Shown here one piece after another: positions 44,401 through 57,700 of a stretch of 64,000 nucleotides of DNA (position 1 is the stretch's first letter; each line of letters opens with the position of its first letter). Position numbers and translations under genes: made by a program. The notes beneath the pieces were generated by a model. The model did no database searches. It saw only the letters and a program-made list of their open reading frames with translations, and had not been told where the DNA came from. The stretch comes from Pelecanus crispus (taxonomy: Eukaryota > Chordata > Aves > Pelecaniformes > Pelecanidae): assembly GCF_030463565.1 (NCBI RefSeq), contig NC_134643.1, positions 8,788,657-8,852,656 on the forward strand, written 5' to 3'.

Positions 44401-47400
44401 TTGCGCAGAGTAACCCTGACCTGGATCCCAAAGGATCCTGGACTGTGCCCTCCTGCTTTGCGAGGACTTGATGCTTCCTGACCTTGTCTGCCTTGCCCAG
44501 AGGCAGCTGGAGGGAGACCTCTGCACCGCAGCAGGTCCCTGGGGCCAGCCGGGTGCCTCCAGCCCCTGCAACACCCTCCCCGGAGCAGGGGGAGAGGGCA
44601 GAGACCCTCCTGTTTCAAAACGCAGCTTGTGCAATGCTGACACGTGGAATTCATCAGGAACAGCTCACTACATCTCGGCTGCCGGCTGGCTGAACGGGGA
44701 TCCCCATCAGCGCATCGCGCGCTGCTGGGCTGTATCAGAAGTTAGTGTCCGTGTGCGAGCACCCTGAGCCGGTGCAGGTGACCCCCAGCAGCCTGCATGC
44801 TCACTGCTTTGGTGTGCACGCTGCTTTTTTTTTTTTTTTGGTCTTTTTACTCTAGCAGCTGTCATAATACATTGTGATGCTGGAGAAAAATCCTCCCTGC
44901 ATCAGCTGTGCTGGTTGTAAGAGCTGGCTGTGCCAGCTGGGTGACATGGCTTGTAGGACGCACGTCGTCACAGCCCGTTTCTGCGTGCCTGGTATCCACA
45001 AGCCTCTGCCCCGGCTGGGCTGCGCGCTCGGGACACGGCGCGGAGGTGAAAGGCTCCGTCATCCCCAATCCCTTTAGCCGTCTTGGCCTCTGCTTGTGTA
45101 TTTTTAACCTTTTTGCTGTGCTAAGCTGCCTGGGGCTGAAGTGTCAGCGGGCACTGGGGAATACAGCCTCTCGCCGCTTTGCCAAGCCTGGGATTTCAGG
45201 ATCAGTGGCTCTTATCTCCAGATCCTGAAATACCACCTTCTGCCGGTGGCGCATTTGGAAAATTTTAGCGACCGCGGGTTTAAGCACAGGGAAGGGGATG
45301 CCCTGACCCGCAGGGACTGGCTGCCACGCGGCAAAGCTGCTCCACTGCCGGCATCTGTACCCGATCCAGCCGTCGCCACGATGCCCATCACTCGGCGGCG
45401 TGACATGAGAGGTCCCTGTGCCAGGGGGACGCTCTCTCCCGCACCCCCTAAAATAGGCAGAGAGGAACGCTCCGTGGTCACCATGGAGTCTGACCCCGCC
45501 GCTTTCTCCCAGCAGACCAGTCTCTGTCCTGGCGAAATGGGTGAATTCTCCCCATCTTAAAATTGCCACCCTCCAGGTCTCTAGTTAGGAGAGACCTAAT
45601 CACGGCTGAGTTTCTGGATGGTGTATCCTGTCCGTAGGTGTGCGACCGTGTGTCCGTCCCTCTGAGCCTCTCCGTGGGGAGCTGGCTGTGACCGCGCGCT
45701 CACCAGGTTACCTGTACGGGGTGGCCACCCACTGCTGCTCTGCAGCCGGCTCCTCGGCTTTCCCTCCTCTTCCTCTGCTGTTCGAAACCCATCTCCCCAC
45801 AGCCCAAAGGGAGAAGGGATCCCGCTGCTCACCTCCTGCCAGCCTTTTTGTCCTTGGGGAGCCGAGCCCGAATGCAAACTCTGGTCCCCCTCCATAAAAT
45901 CACCTTGGTGGGCTCAGCCGGGTCTGCAGGGCAAGGGCAGAGCAAAAACGCCGTCCTCTCCTGGTACCGGAGTTGCTTTTGAGGGTAAGGGCCTTTCCAC
46001 ATACCGTCTAGATTAAAGCTAGCTTTGAGTCCTTTAATTATTTTATTTTAGCTTAGGTGGAGGAGCCCAGCTGAGCTGTCGCAGTGTGCTCTCGTGGAGG
46101 TAGCGTGCTTGCATTTTGTCCCGTTGCTTCTGTTACTTGCCTGCAGTTACTTCTCTTAGCTCATTATTTGGGGTCGGTGGTGGGTACCTCGTAGATGGCT
46201 CCCAGAGGCTGCTGTTGTATCGCCGACACCACATGCGGAAACGCTGGTGAGAAGGGGTTTGTGCCTGGCTGGCGGGGACTTTGTGCGGGGGTGTTGGTGA
46301 CGATTTCCTACGGGGGTGGGTCACTTCCCACTGCTGCAGCCATTGCCGTGCCCCCACGGCTTGGGGCCTCTGAGCTGCAGGAACATAAACGGTCTGGTTC
46401 TATGCAGAGGAGCTGGGGACTAATAGAAGAGGTTTTAAAGAGTCTGCTTGCTGTGGTCCTTCCCCTTGGAGCTGAACAAGACCAGGGCACAGCATCCACC
46501 TGTTACTGAACCACAACCTCGGGCACCCGAGCTCCACCGCGCCGTAGGTCAGGGCTGGTGCGCTCCTGCAAGAGCGTGCTTTGCTCTCCGCCTCCTCCTC
46601 TGCTCTCTCCTCCTGCCCCGCTGCTGCCCTGCGTTACTTCTTCATGACCTGGGGCTTCTCCTGCTACAAATCATCTTCCAAAATGTAATGCTATGAGGGC
46701 AGAAGGGTGCAAGACCAGGTGGAGGGAAACCTGGGTTGCCCTGCCTGCTGGCTGGGATGTCTCTGGCAAGATGCTTTCACTGCTCGAACTCTTTTCTCAC
46801 TTTCTTTTAAATGTACCTACCTAATGACTCTCAGTATAATTAAGTGAAGTTCTGGGTTTTTTTTCTCTCTGCACATCTTTTCTGCTGTAGCTGCTGCTCT
46901 AGCATTTTATTTGGGGAGCCAGCTGTCTGGGGTGTTACACCCAGCCTGACTTCGGCGATAAATGTTTATATTCAGAACACCACCACGAAGAAAGGCAGGA
47001 GGCAGGTGTCCTGGCAGGGACGGCAGTGTTCTCCTTGTGCATCAGGTCGTTTCTCACTCCAGCGAGTGCCTCGGTACGGGGGCCTGCCCTGGGCGCGCCT
47101 CGGAGCCCGCGGTCACGCAGCCCGGTGCCACTGCTGGTCCCTGCCCTGATGCCATCTGGGGTGGGATTGCGATGCTGACACCGAGGGACGCCTCTTCCCA
47201 GGTGCAAAAAGGTTGTCTCCTCCTAGCCGAGTGTTTTATACTGATGGGAAGCAGCAAAAAGAAGTCGGGGGGGTATATGTGTCTGTCCACGCAGGGCCAC
47301 CATGAGGCGTGTTCAGGTCTGCTGGTGTTAGGGGGGGACATTTGGGGTACAGGGAACACTTCAGCTCCTTCCCAGCAGCCCACAAATTCCCACCTAAGAC

Positions 47401-50166
47401 ACTATCAAGCTATTTGTTTTCAGGCACTGAGGCTAAAATAAGCTTTTTCTGACAACCTCCATCTGTGCACTCCCACTTTTTAAAAATTTTTAAAAAGGAT
47501 TTGCACAACTGTAATGGATTTGGACATAGCAAAGAAGCCAGTTGCAAACGGGCAAACCTGCTGCGCAAGGACTTGGCCAGCACAACCTCCCTGAGGTCCG
47601 TGGAGTCGGAGGAAGGGAACCCTTCCCGCGTGGCAGAGCTGAGCGCCTCGACGGTGCTGCTGGGTGTGCTGGGGATAGTACAGGTGCTGGCTGATGCGGT
47701 GCTCTGGGCGTTGTTGGTTACCAGCCTGTTTTATGTGGGGTTTTTTGGTTTTTTTTTGGCAAGGTGTGTGTGTAACTGTCCTCTCTTCTCTTCAGGACAG
47801 AGTCATCAATCTAGTTGTTGGCGGCTTAACGTCCGTGCTGCTTCTAGTAAGTATCTCCCATCCTGTGTTTCGTGCCTCCCTTAGGGGACGGGGTGAAAAC
47901 CAGAGTTCCTCCCCAACACAGGCAGCGAAACTTTACCAACTGAGCAGGCTGTAGTTTGGGACCCAGGCAGTCACTCTGGGGTGCATCTGACTTTTGAAAC
48001 TCTTTGACAACACGAGAAGGAGAATACCTTTCTTCAAGCCATGCTTTAAGATCTGGCTGTGCAATAAAAAGCCCCAAGGCCATGGGCAGATTGTCCATCC
48101 CAGCTGAACGTGAGGCTGCGTGAGATGACAAAGTGTTTATGACCCAGGAAAAGTGTTTGCTTCTCCATATTTCCTTCTATTTAGGATTTATCTCTCCTAT
48201 TTATGGCTTATAGGAGTTTTTCCAAAGTTTGTCACTTTGTCTCGAGCTATGCTTTCCCCAGGCTTTAAAGACAAACCCAACGCCATCGCGACTGGAGAGC
48301 ATCAGTCCCGCGGTCCGTGGCGGCAGCATCGTTTGCGAGCTGCGGTGCAGGGAGGCGGCAGGGAGAGCCAGGTGCCAGCTGGTGGAAAGCTTGGCTGAGG
48401 GGATGCTCCTCCACGGGCAGCGTGCACCCCCGTGCCTGCTGGCTTTAGGGGTACTTGGAGGATGGTTTCCAGCAACAAGCCAGAGCAGGAAAGCTTTCAT
48501 CCTTTTTTTTCCCCATCCCTCTAAGGCTGCAGTTGCTTCAAAGCGACTTTCCTCTAGAATTTTACATTTCCCTCCAGCTCTTCATGGGGTGGGAGTTGAA
48601 GAGCAGGGAGGGGCGTGCGGCCCTGGATGCGAGCGCTGCGGTACGCCAGCCGTGGGGGCGAGCCTCTCCTCGCAGGCGAGAGCAAAGTCTTCATCTTTGT
48701 TTTCCTCCATACAGGTCACTCTAATCAGTGCTTTTGTCTTCCCGCAACTACCTCCAAAACCTGTGAATATATTTTTTGCTTTCTGCATCTCCTTGTGTTG
48801 CATTTCTGCTGGCATACTTGTAAGTACCGCCACGTCTGCCGTACGAGCTTTTAAGTCTATGACAGGATGAAATCTGAATAAAATCTGCTTTATGTGGTGC
48901 CGCCTTCTTTTTTACACTCTCCTAGAAAAGCTTTCCTGCCTCCATAAAACAAGTTGACAATGCAAGAGTGGTAAGCAGTTTCGTATTTACTGCAGAGTAA
49001 GCGTGTGAACTAAGCCAACTTCTGCAGAGCAGCTGTGATGCAAGACTTGTCACCTCTGTGACAATGCCACCCGTGGCTGCCAGTGGAGACAAAGCAGGGA
49101 ATTGGAGAGCAGAGCAGTGAGAGGGGAGTGCGGAGATGGACCGTACTGCAGCAGCCTAGGGGTGGAGCAGAACACACGAACTCAAAGCGGTGGGGCCAGC
49201 CAGGCATTTGCCGAAGTCAGTGACCTTGGAGGCACAGGGTGCGTGACAGTGGCAGGAAGCTACAGCACGTAGCATTTCCTCAGGGTTGTAGTGGAGGTTC
49301 CTCTACTCAACAGTTGCGACCTCCCAAGAGTTGGTCCCAAGCGCTGGCAAAGGGAACTGGCAGGTCGGAGTTCATAGAATGGTTTTGGTTGGAAGGGACC
49401 TTCACTTATCATCTGTCCAACCCCCCTGCCACGGGCAGGGACAGCAGCGGCTCCTTCCTCTGCTGCAGCCTTTCGTACTTGGAGCATTCTCCTTCCTCCA
49501 GCTGCGACCTGGAATGGTCGCAGCCCTGAGCTCCTGCCCCTCGCTGCTGGGTAAGCTGGGAAGGGGCTCTCTGGTGCCTGGTTAGTCCCAGCTTCTGCTT
49601 CTACGGCTGGTAGCCACGACTGCCCAAGATAGATTGCGTAGTGCAAAACCTGACGCTTGTCCTCATCGACTGGAGCGTAGCCAGTTTTGAGCGTTTAAAA
49701 AACCAAACCAACCAACCCACCCACGCTCTTCATGAAAGCTGACAAGATAACCCATGTCTTCATAGCTAACCCGGCACCCTAGTTTCACAAACAGCCTTGC
49801 AAAATTCTTGTTTGTGAATTCCACAAGCATGCTAAGAAAACATACGTGGTATTTCTTAATTGTTAAGAAAATTAGCTGGACTCTACACCTAGTCTTCTCT
49901 AGTCAGATGAAGCTGGGTTGTTTTACAGAAAAAACAAACAAAACCAAACCCAACTTCTAGAAGTTACCAGTTAAATTTCTATAGAAAGCTGCCTTGGAAG
50001 TACTTGGCATTTTTAAGTAATACAAGCTCCTTCTCTCTTCTAGATCTACTGGTATCGACAAGGAGACCTGGAACCTAAATTTAGGAACCTAATTTACTAT
50101 ATTTTATTTTCTATCGTCATGTTATGTATATGTGCCAACCTGTACTTCCATGAAGTGGGCAAATGA
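41317..50166 (+). CDS. TMEM243: TMEM243, complete, four coding exons, 118 residues
   Basis: Small membrane protein (formerly C7orf23/MM-TRAG, DUF2678 family), function poorly known. Coding exons 41317-41394, 47796-47846, 48715-48819 and 50044-50166 all join in phase 0 with GT-AG borders. Start in cgccATGG. The protein begins MEAFAARGYGTGGPDNRPLF and continues through DRVINLVVGG and VTLISAFVFPQLPPKPVNIF to IYWYRQGDLEPKF, ending NLYFHEVGK. Length equals human TMEM243 (118), and the core is nearly identical as remembered. Three hydrophobic segments lie at about 31-52, 60-82 and 92-112. Intron 1 is 6.4 kb and GC-rich with no recognised gene; intron 3 has a CR1 tail. The gene is convergent with DMTF1. 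Confidence 0.96.
41690..42045 (+). other. A/C-rich, G-poor tract with C homopolymers in TMEM243 intron 1
   Basis: The plus strand here is almost only A and C, with A-runs near 41782-41795 and 41889-41901, a run of about 14 C near 41972-41985, and several C6-C8 runs. The minus strand, which is the transcribed template, is therefore G/T-rich with many G-tracts. It starts about 300 bases after exon 1. Confidence 0.8.
49372..49447 (-). mobile_element. CR1 LINE 3' tail fragment in TMEM243 intron 3
   Basis: catagaatggttttggttgg followed by aagggacctt and ccaacccccctgccacgggc is the classic reverse complement of a CR1 3' end. It is well preserved and strongly 5'-truncated. Confidence 0.9.
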
Positions 50167-50474
50167 TGGACACTGGGAATACCCAGCAATGATGCTACTG
50201 TGTCAGACTGCTTTCAGCTCAGCCCGAGACATTTAAGTGAGGACAATCAGCCTGAAAGAAGTGGGTTGTGCAAGGATAAATCAGTACATGATTTTCATGT
50301 AAATGTATATGTAATGTCCCTCTTGTTGGGGAGAATTATTGCCATAAGACGTGACATTCTGCTTTTTTTGAAGAGCTACTGTTGCACTTAATGAACATCC
50401 CAGTTGTACTGATGTTTCAGAATGGCACAAGCTTTTTCATTTTGGAAAAAAATGCATTTTTTTATTACTGTACA

Positions 50475-50517
50475 AATAAACTGCAGCATTGCAAGGATCT
50501 GTAGCAGTATAAATAAA
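50475..50517 (+). promoter_or_regulatory. TMEM243: Two TMEM243 polyadenylation signals
   Basis: AATAAA at 50475-50480 (acaaataaactgc) and at 50512-50517 (tataaataaatgg), about 310 and 350 bases after the stop. Confidence 0.6.
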
Positions 50518-50549
50518 TGGCATCTTACAGTTACGTAAGACAAATACTC

Positions 50550-50555
50550 TTTATT
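50550..50555 (-). promoter_or_regulatory. DMTF1: DMTF1 polyadenylation signal
   Basis: TTTATT on the plus strand gives gaAATAAAgag on the minus strand, 1.24 kb after the DMTF1 stop and only 33 bases from the second TMEM243 signal. Confidence 0.55.
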
Positions 50556-51792
50556 TCGTTTAAACTGAATATACAATTATTTCTGTTCCCTAGGCAACCA
50601 TTTGAAACTACAACTTATTTTTCACATTAACAAAACCACAGACTGAAAAAGACCAACTCTTGATTATGAAGAGCTAATTACAGAAATAAATAAAATAATT
50701 TATACATGAGTCTTTAGTTGCTATAGCTTTTTCCTCTCGATCCCTAGCTAACAGGCTGCTCTCAGCCTAGTGTCTGTTTCAAACCCTTGAATGTAGGAAT
50801 TAAGTGGCTTCCTTTGCCTCGGGGCCCTATGCCCAAATTCTCACAGAGCTATTTCTCCAAGACTTTGCCACCTCCGCACCACCCCCCATCTACTAACTTG
50901 CTGCATAAATCACCTCTGGAGAGGTGGCTGGTAGTGTCATGTAAACAGCGAGAGAGAAAAATATTCCAGCCTACTCACAACAATCTTCAAAGACGTTACA
51001 AGCTTGTGGAGGGAGGCTGGTGGGTCCCAGTAGCTTCCCTTTCTCATAGCCCTTCCCTTTTTATTCAGCTTGCTGTAGTGATGAAGGAAAAGAACAAAGA
51101 AAAAAAAAAAAAAAAGATTTTCCACAAGTGATCTTTCTGAGCTCTGTCCATTGCCAGCAACGGACTCCGCAGGAACAAGCAGACCAGACAAGTCCCATAA
51201 GCATCTGTGTCTTCTTATGCCATAGACGTAGTAACAAGCCAGATGAGATGGGAATACAGACCATTTCTTCATGATGCTGCCCTTGCTCCCTGAACTCTTT
51301 GATGGAATACATTTCTTCCGGAAATGTAACAGTCTCTTACTCCATGTATTACAAGAGTCAGTAAGTGCAGAAATTCTCACCCATTCTTCATGAAACATGT
51401 GCAAACTAATTCCTGCTGCGGCACTAAGAGGCTACAGTCCACAATCCTTGACTTCTGTCCAGTCTTCCAGATGCGCCGTTCAGCACACCAGTAACAAGTC
51501 AGATCAGAATTGACCACGTGGATCCCAGCAGTGAGCACTGCAACAGAGGTTCTTTAAAACACTGAAACACCTCAGCTGAGACGCAGGACATCAGGCTTCA
51601 GCTGGCTGCTCTGGAACTCTTTACAAATGAGGTAAATAGCCTGAGCAGAGAAAGTGCACTGTAGTCACTTCAAACTGGAAGTTTCTGTTTAAAGACACGG
51701 ACTGACTGCTTTCTTTGGAAATGTGGCACAGGGTTGTAACTAATTTCACAATGCGAACATGGTCAATAGAAAATGGACACGATTACTGCTTC

Positions 51793-54700
51793 TCAGTGAC
51801 AGCTCACTAAATCTTCAACATCCTTTGAATCTTCTGAGTCAGGACTGCCCAACGATGAGCCAATAATGTGTGACCCATCTCCGTGATGTTGTAGGATAGG
51901 ATCTGTCAAGACACAGTATATTAAAACTATTACTTACTGTGCCATTATAACAAGATATAAAATACACACTTAAGAGACAGAAAACGCAGCCTGGGATTTT
52001 AACCAAGTTTAAGCAATGTTGCTCAAACTAGGCAGTTCTCAATTTCTAGTTTCAAGGTAAGCTATGACTAATATGGATTCAACTGGTGTGACTCACATCA
52101 GGTATACTGTATCAGGCCTAGTGCTGACCCTCTGATGGCTCTGCAACGAGATCCTTCCCCTGGAAAGGAGTATTTGCTAGGTGCAGCAGTGGGAGAATAT
52201 ATCTGTGCTGCTTTCAAGTCTGAGATGACTCTTGGCATCGGGAAGCACAGCACAAGCTAGCAAACCCTTCCAGGCGAGCGCTGTGCAAACACCCCCCCCA
52301 AATAGCCCAGCCTCTCACCATGAGAGGCATCAAGTGCATTTCTGATGCCTCTGGTCTTCTCTCAAATAAGAAACAAATTTCATTCAAGCACCAGGCATGA
52401 AGAAATGCACACTAAAGAGTGAGTTACTTATTAGCCTATGTGTACTAATTCAAGGCTCAAGGGTGGTGGAAACAGCTCAGCAAGTGATGAAGCAGCTGCT
52501 GTTCTAATGCTTTTCCCACAAGGTTCAGTGGAACTTGCTTCCACTTCTGCTGATACCACAGTTGGGTAAACAACTTGCTTAAAGTTTTGTAGCAATGACA
52601 TGGAAAATTATTTAAGAGAAAGTAAGGATCTGCAAAGCGTTGTTTACAGGAAGTCAAAAATGCCATACTGCTTTAATGAATCCTAGCTCCAGCATCAACC
52701 AAATGAAGCGACTGTCATACCTGTTAGAGTTGTCAGGGGCAAGACTGATTCGCTGTCTATATCATCTGTTGCCTGGATAAAACCATGGGAAGAAGGAACA
52801 ATAAGCACAGTCTCATCATCTATTGTAGGCTGATCAACTTGTTCTTCTATCGTTGGAGAACCCAGGTCCTGCGCAACACAGAAGAACAGGACATGAAAAT
52901 GTACTCTTGGTAGCATAAACAGAAAAACCTGCTTCGCTCAGCCATACTCCATAGTAAGCAATAGACTCCCTGGATGAATTTCCTCTTGTTAAATGGAAAC
53001 GTCAGCATCTGAGCTAATTTACTTCAGCATGTATAGGACATATTTCATCCTAGTGCAGGCATCTAAAGATGAGAAGAATTCTACCCCGTGAGCAGTATGA
53101 GGGCAGGGGGAGAGGAAAGGAGAGTCTGCAAGGTGGTGATAAAATGTTCTCTTTTAAGTCAAATGTTCTGTCTATAAAGAGGAATAATAAAGCTTTTCCA
53201 CTACTTGCGTAGATGTTCTGAGATACTGAAGCAATACCTTTATAGTACTTACCAGCTCCACAAACACAATAGCTTTACCTGATCTTAATACCTAGTTTCA
53301 CAAGACCTACTTCCGTGTCAAGTGTTAACTACTGAACACAGAGCTCAAAAGACGCATTTTAATTGCCGTCTCACTCACTGACTGTAGGTTGGCTCCAAAC
53401 TTTTTTAGCTGAACCTCATTATATCAAAAAATTGGCAACACACTGATTCCTTCCAGGTACAGGTTGTCAATACCCCTGCTCTCTTCCAGTCCTGTAATAG
53501 CTGCTGCTACTCCCCCTTCCCTGGCTCTTGTAGTACTGGAATGGCAGTAATGGCTTACTCAGTGTCACAGCACACTCCGGCAGACTCCTGGTTCTGCAAA
53601 CGCAGTGAAAAGACATCCTAGGTAGTACTGCCAGAATAAGCAGAGATATTTGGATTCCAGTTTTTGTATGTAACGCGCGTAAGGTTTGTTCAAGCTTCAG
53701 GCATCACTGATGCAGAATGCCAGCAAATGCTGCTGGCAGAATGGAAGGTACCTGGATTTATCACTGTTTTCAGAGGGAGCAGGAAATGTCTGGGAGAAGT
53801 TACAGCCCTCTCTGTTGAAGAAAATCCTGAAGTTCCTCCACCTAGTTATAGCAAAACTTAATTTCCTACGTAGTTTCCCAATGTTTTTGCAAAGGCAACT
53901 GCCTGAAAACCCCTTCCCTGGTGCTGCTGAAGAGCAGGGGACTACCTGTGCTGCAGCTCAGTGAATTAGACTGGGTCCAAACGCATACCCATTCATGCAA
54001 GGCACAGTGTGCCTGACCTGCAAAAGCAGCTTTCTGCAGAGAGCACAGCGGAACCTGCGCATGATAAGCAGTTATGTTGCAAGGCTTGAAACTGGGAAAA
54101 GGAGGTGTGAAAAACTAAAGAAGCCATTGTGGCAAATGGGCACCTTTCCCAGCCAGAAATAAAAAAAACCCTGCAGCATGACTGCCTGCTTCACACTACC
54201 CAAACCCACAGTGACAATACAATACTGACAAGTGCGTAAAAATAACACTGACTTAAAGAAAGCAAAATCTAGGCATGTCTTTCTAGAGTAACTTTTCACT
54301 TAGTGAACCGTCTGTGAGTGATTCTATTTCCTAGAATTTAAATACACATGTCAAATTTGAATCTGACTAGAAGTGTAAGGCAAAGTAGAATTACAAACTC
54401 AGTTTGTTTTTCAGCATAGAAAAAGCTTCAACCTCTTCATATCCTGCTAGCCATAAGTGATTTCTACAACATTTAATTAGGGACTAGGTTTCTAGCAAAA
54501 GTTTGCTAATTCTACCTTGAGAAGCTGGAATTTTAAACTGAGAGTAGAAAGCTGATGGGCTGCCTCAGCTGTTGAGAATTTTATCACAAGTATGCCAACC
54601 ATAAGACAAGAAAGAGGAAAATGGAAGAATAACCCCCATCTTCGGATGTATTCAGGATTCAAACGCTTCTGTAGTAGGAGACTGTTGAGACGTACAAAGA

Positions 54701-57700
54701 TCCTCCTCTTTGTAAAAGCATACTGGATATCCAGTGTCTATTATAAAAATTTTCAAAGACAAAGCCTAACAAAGTCAACACATATCAACAATGGATTTTC
54801 AAGACTGATAAAGCAAAATTACAGCAACTGTAGAGCACAGTGTTCTAGACAACAGGATGGGGGATTTGAACCTAACTCATCTCTTTCCGCAGTCTAACCT
54901 CATCAAGGTTAGACTGTCCAGCTTCTAAGGAAAGAGGTATTTGCTACCCACTACAGAGAGTTATCTTCTTTTTAGCATCAGTATTTTCCTTGACTTACTC
55001 ATTATCATAGTTCCAGCAACTGAAAGATGGAGGAATTTAGTATAAACAATCCAAATGCCTGAAATGATTTGGATAAACTCATTTCTGCATCTCAGGTGTT
55101 GGAGCTGAATAAAACTGAGGCCAGAGAGAGAAATAAGCGCTTAATTCTTCAAATTCCAATTTAACAGATACTTACTTGGAGTAGTATGTTTAATAGAAGG
55201 CCTCAAAAATGGAACCTGTGGTGCTCCTCAAAATATGTTATTAGATTCATAGAGCAAAAACTAAATACTCTACCTCCACCTCCCCTGCTCAGCAGTCTAT
55301 CTACCTGTAAAGTATGTGTGTTGGACAATTAACAGCCTAGTTTGAAGCAGCATCATCAAATAGTAATCACATGAAGGCAACTGTTCGGTGCCACTAATAT
55401 TCCTGCTTTCCACAGTCATCACGCAAAAGTACCCTGAGTAGTGAAGCAACTCCACAGCTAGCGAGGTATTCGATGCTCCAGACAAAGTAAAATACAAGCC
55501 TTAGTACCAAATTAAATGCTATCACTTTCACACCCGTAACATATTAATGAAGCTCAAGGATAGAGGATCTGAAAAAAATACTTGTGTAACTATGATATAC
55601 ATGAAAGCACTGATGTATTTCATATGAATAGCTTAACATAAAGGTCAAAGATGCAAAGAAATCGTTCTCCATACAGAAATGGAGAAAATACCAGGTATCA
55701 TCAACTCCCTTACCTCAGTAACGTAAGTGCTGGGTAAATCAGAGTGAGAATCCTCTTCCTGTTTCAGGCTAGCATCTGAAATCTCCTCCTCGGTTCTTAC
55801 CATAACTCCATCCATCAGTTCACTACTATTCCTGCTGCTGAATTTGGAGGCATCATCTTCATTGTAGGCTGACTGTTCTTCATCACTCAGCTTGGACTGA
55901 TGGATATCATCGGGGAAAGTATTTGTTTCTAGGGTATTGGGAGGATCTGTCAGGTCAGCTGACTGAATATCTGAATCAACAGTAAGTTCTGCCTGAGTGA
56001 CGGAGGAGGAGATATCTTCAGCAGCAACGGTGCGGATTATGACACTTGGCGTGTGGCACTGCACTGTGACGTTGTCACTTGTATTTAACAAATGCTCTGG
56101 CTGTAAGCAGTATTTGCAAAAAGAGACACAAACAAAACCAAAAAAAGTCAAGAGATTTTCCTCCAAGTATCTTCAAATCCTTCAGCAAGTAAAAGCAAAA
56201 GGATTCAAAGAACTCATTACTAAGTGTAATTTAGAGTTTTACATATATAGTGTGTCAGCCCAGATCACCTGTTGACCTTTCCTGGCCTTAAATGATGAAT
56301 TTGTAGACTGAATTTGGTGTCAACTATTCTTTAAGTCACAAATAAAGTAAATATGTAATATGAAAGAGGCAACTGTTCGGGTGAGGATCACTGTAGATTC
56401 AAAAGATCAGAGGATTTTTTCCCCGAATTTTGCATCACTTTTGTTATTCAATCTCCAGTTTGCTTCCCCTTCCCTCCCTCTAATAAGAAGTAATACTGCC
56501 ACTGCTATGCAATTTTTGTGAACACCAATACTCATTTGTGATAGTAACTGGAAACATCAGGAGACCATAGTATTTTGTTTTGCTGCGGGGCAAGCCACTA
56601 GATGGAGACCTCATGTTCAGCCACAGTAAGACCTAAGCTGCTTACTAAGCTAAGTTTTGAAGCCACTTGAAGCTGCTTTTTAAAAACAATACAAAAAAAG
56701 AAATTCTCACTCCTCAGTATTTTAAGCAAAGTAACACTGTTATGATTATTCTAGTTTTACTTTCATTAAAAAATAATCCAGCCACCAAGCCAGGAAGCAT
56801 GAAATTAATTATTACTTTACCCTTAATTGGTTTAGTGGTGGACTTGGTAGTGTTAGGTTAATGGTTGGACTGGATGATCTTAAAGGTCTTTTCCAACCTA
56901 AACAATTCTACGATTCTATGACTTAAGAATGGCTTTGCAAATTTAATATGGACATATAGGGGCCTGCATTATTATCTTCCCCTCCCCCCAGCTGCCCAAA
57001 CTCCAGTCTTTTCACTGCTCAAAATACATACCGATAAGGCATGAACTATGATCTGTTCTGGGGAGGCTGGAGCGGCAGCAGCAGCTGTTAGGGTCATGGT
57101 AGGACTAGTTGTCAGTGTTAAAGGAAGGCCTTGGCTTGAGCTTGTCTGTAGTAAGTATGTACCTGGTGTTCCAGTCGGCTGGAGATGGAAAGACTACAAA
57201 AGACCACACAAGTTTAATACCCAAACACACTGTCTTCCTGAGCCACACCGAGCACTCAGAGCATGCTTATTTACATGAACTAGCCTAACTGTAACTCCCC
57301 CGGAAAACAAACAAACAAATCCAATCCCTTCTGCACTGATTGCTGTACTGCACTCAAGAAAGAAACTCATCTATAGCCTTAGGCTACCAAGACAAGTATT
57401 AAGGCCAAGAGTCAATCAGCACGTAAGTACGGAACAAATTCAACTTAACACTGAGATGAAAGAGAAACTGTGCTATAAATTACAGTACAATGGAACTGAG
57501 ACAATCTTTACTTGCTGGGAGCTTCCTCTGGCTCCGTTATGTCAGATTTGAACAAAAAACCAAGAAGCACAAAGGAAAACTTCATAGCACTAAGGCATTA
57601 AGACACATTTAAAGCATATAACTGTAACTCACATTTTACTCCACAGCCCTAATGAATTACACTTCTAGAAATACATTTTGCTTTGAACTTCAAGTTTTAG

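Larger units (their letters stand above)
50167..51792. other. Tail-to-tail 3' UTRs of TMEM243 (+) and DMTF1 (-)
   Basis: TMEM243 AATAAA signals lie at 50475-50480 and 50512-50517. The DMTF1 signal (TTTATT on plus) lies at 50550-50555. The DMTF1 UTR would thus span about 51792 down to about 50530. An A17 run lies near 51099-51115. No other gene was seen. Confidence 0.65.
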
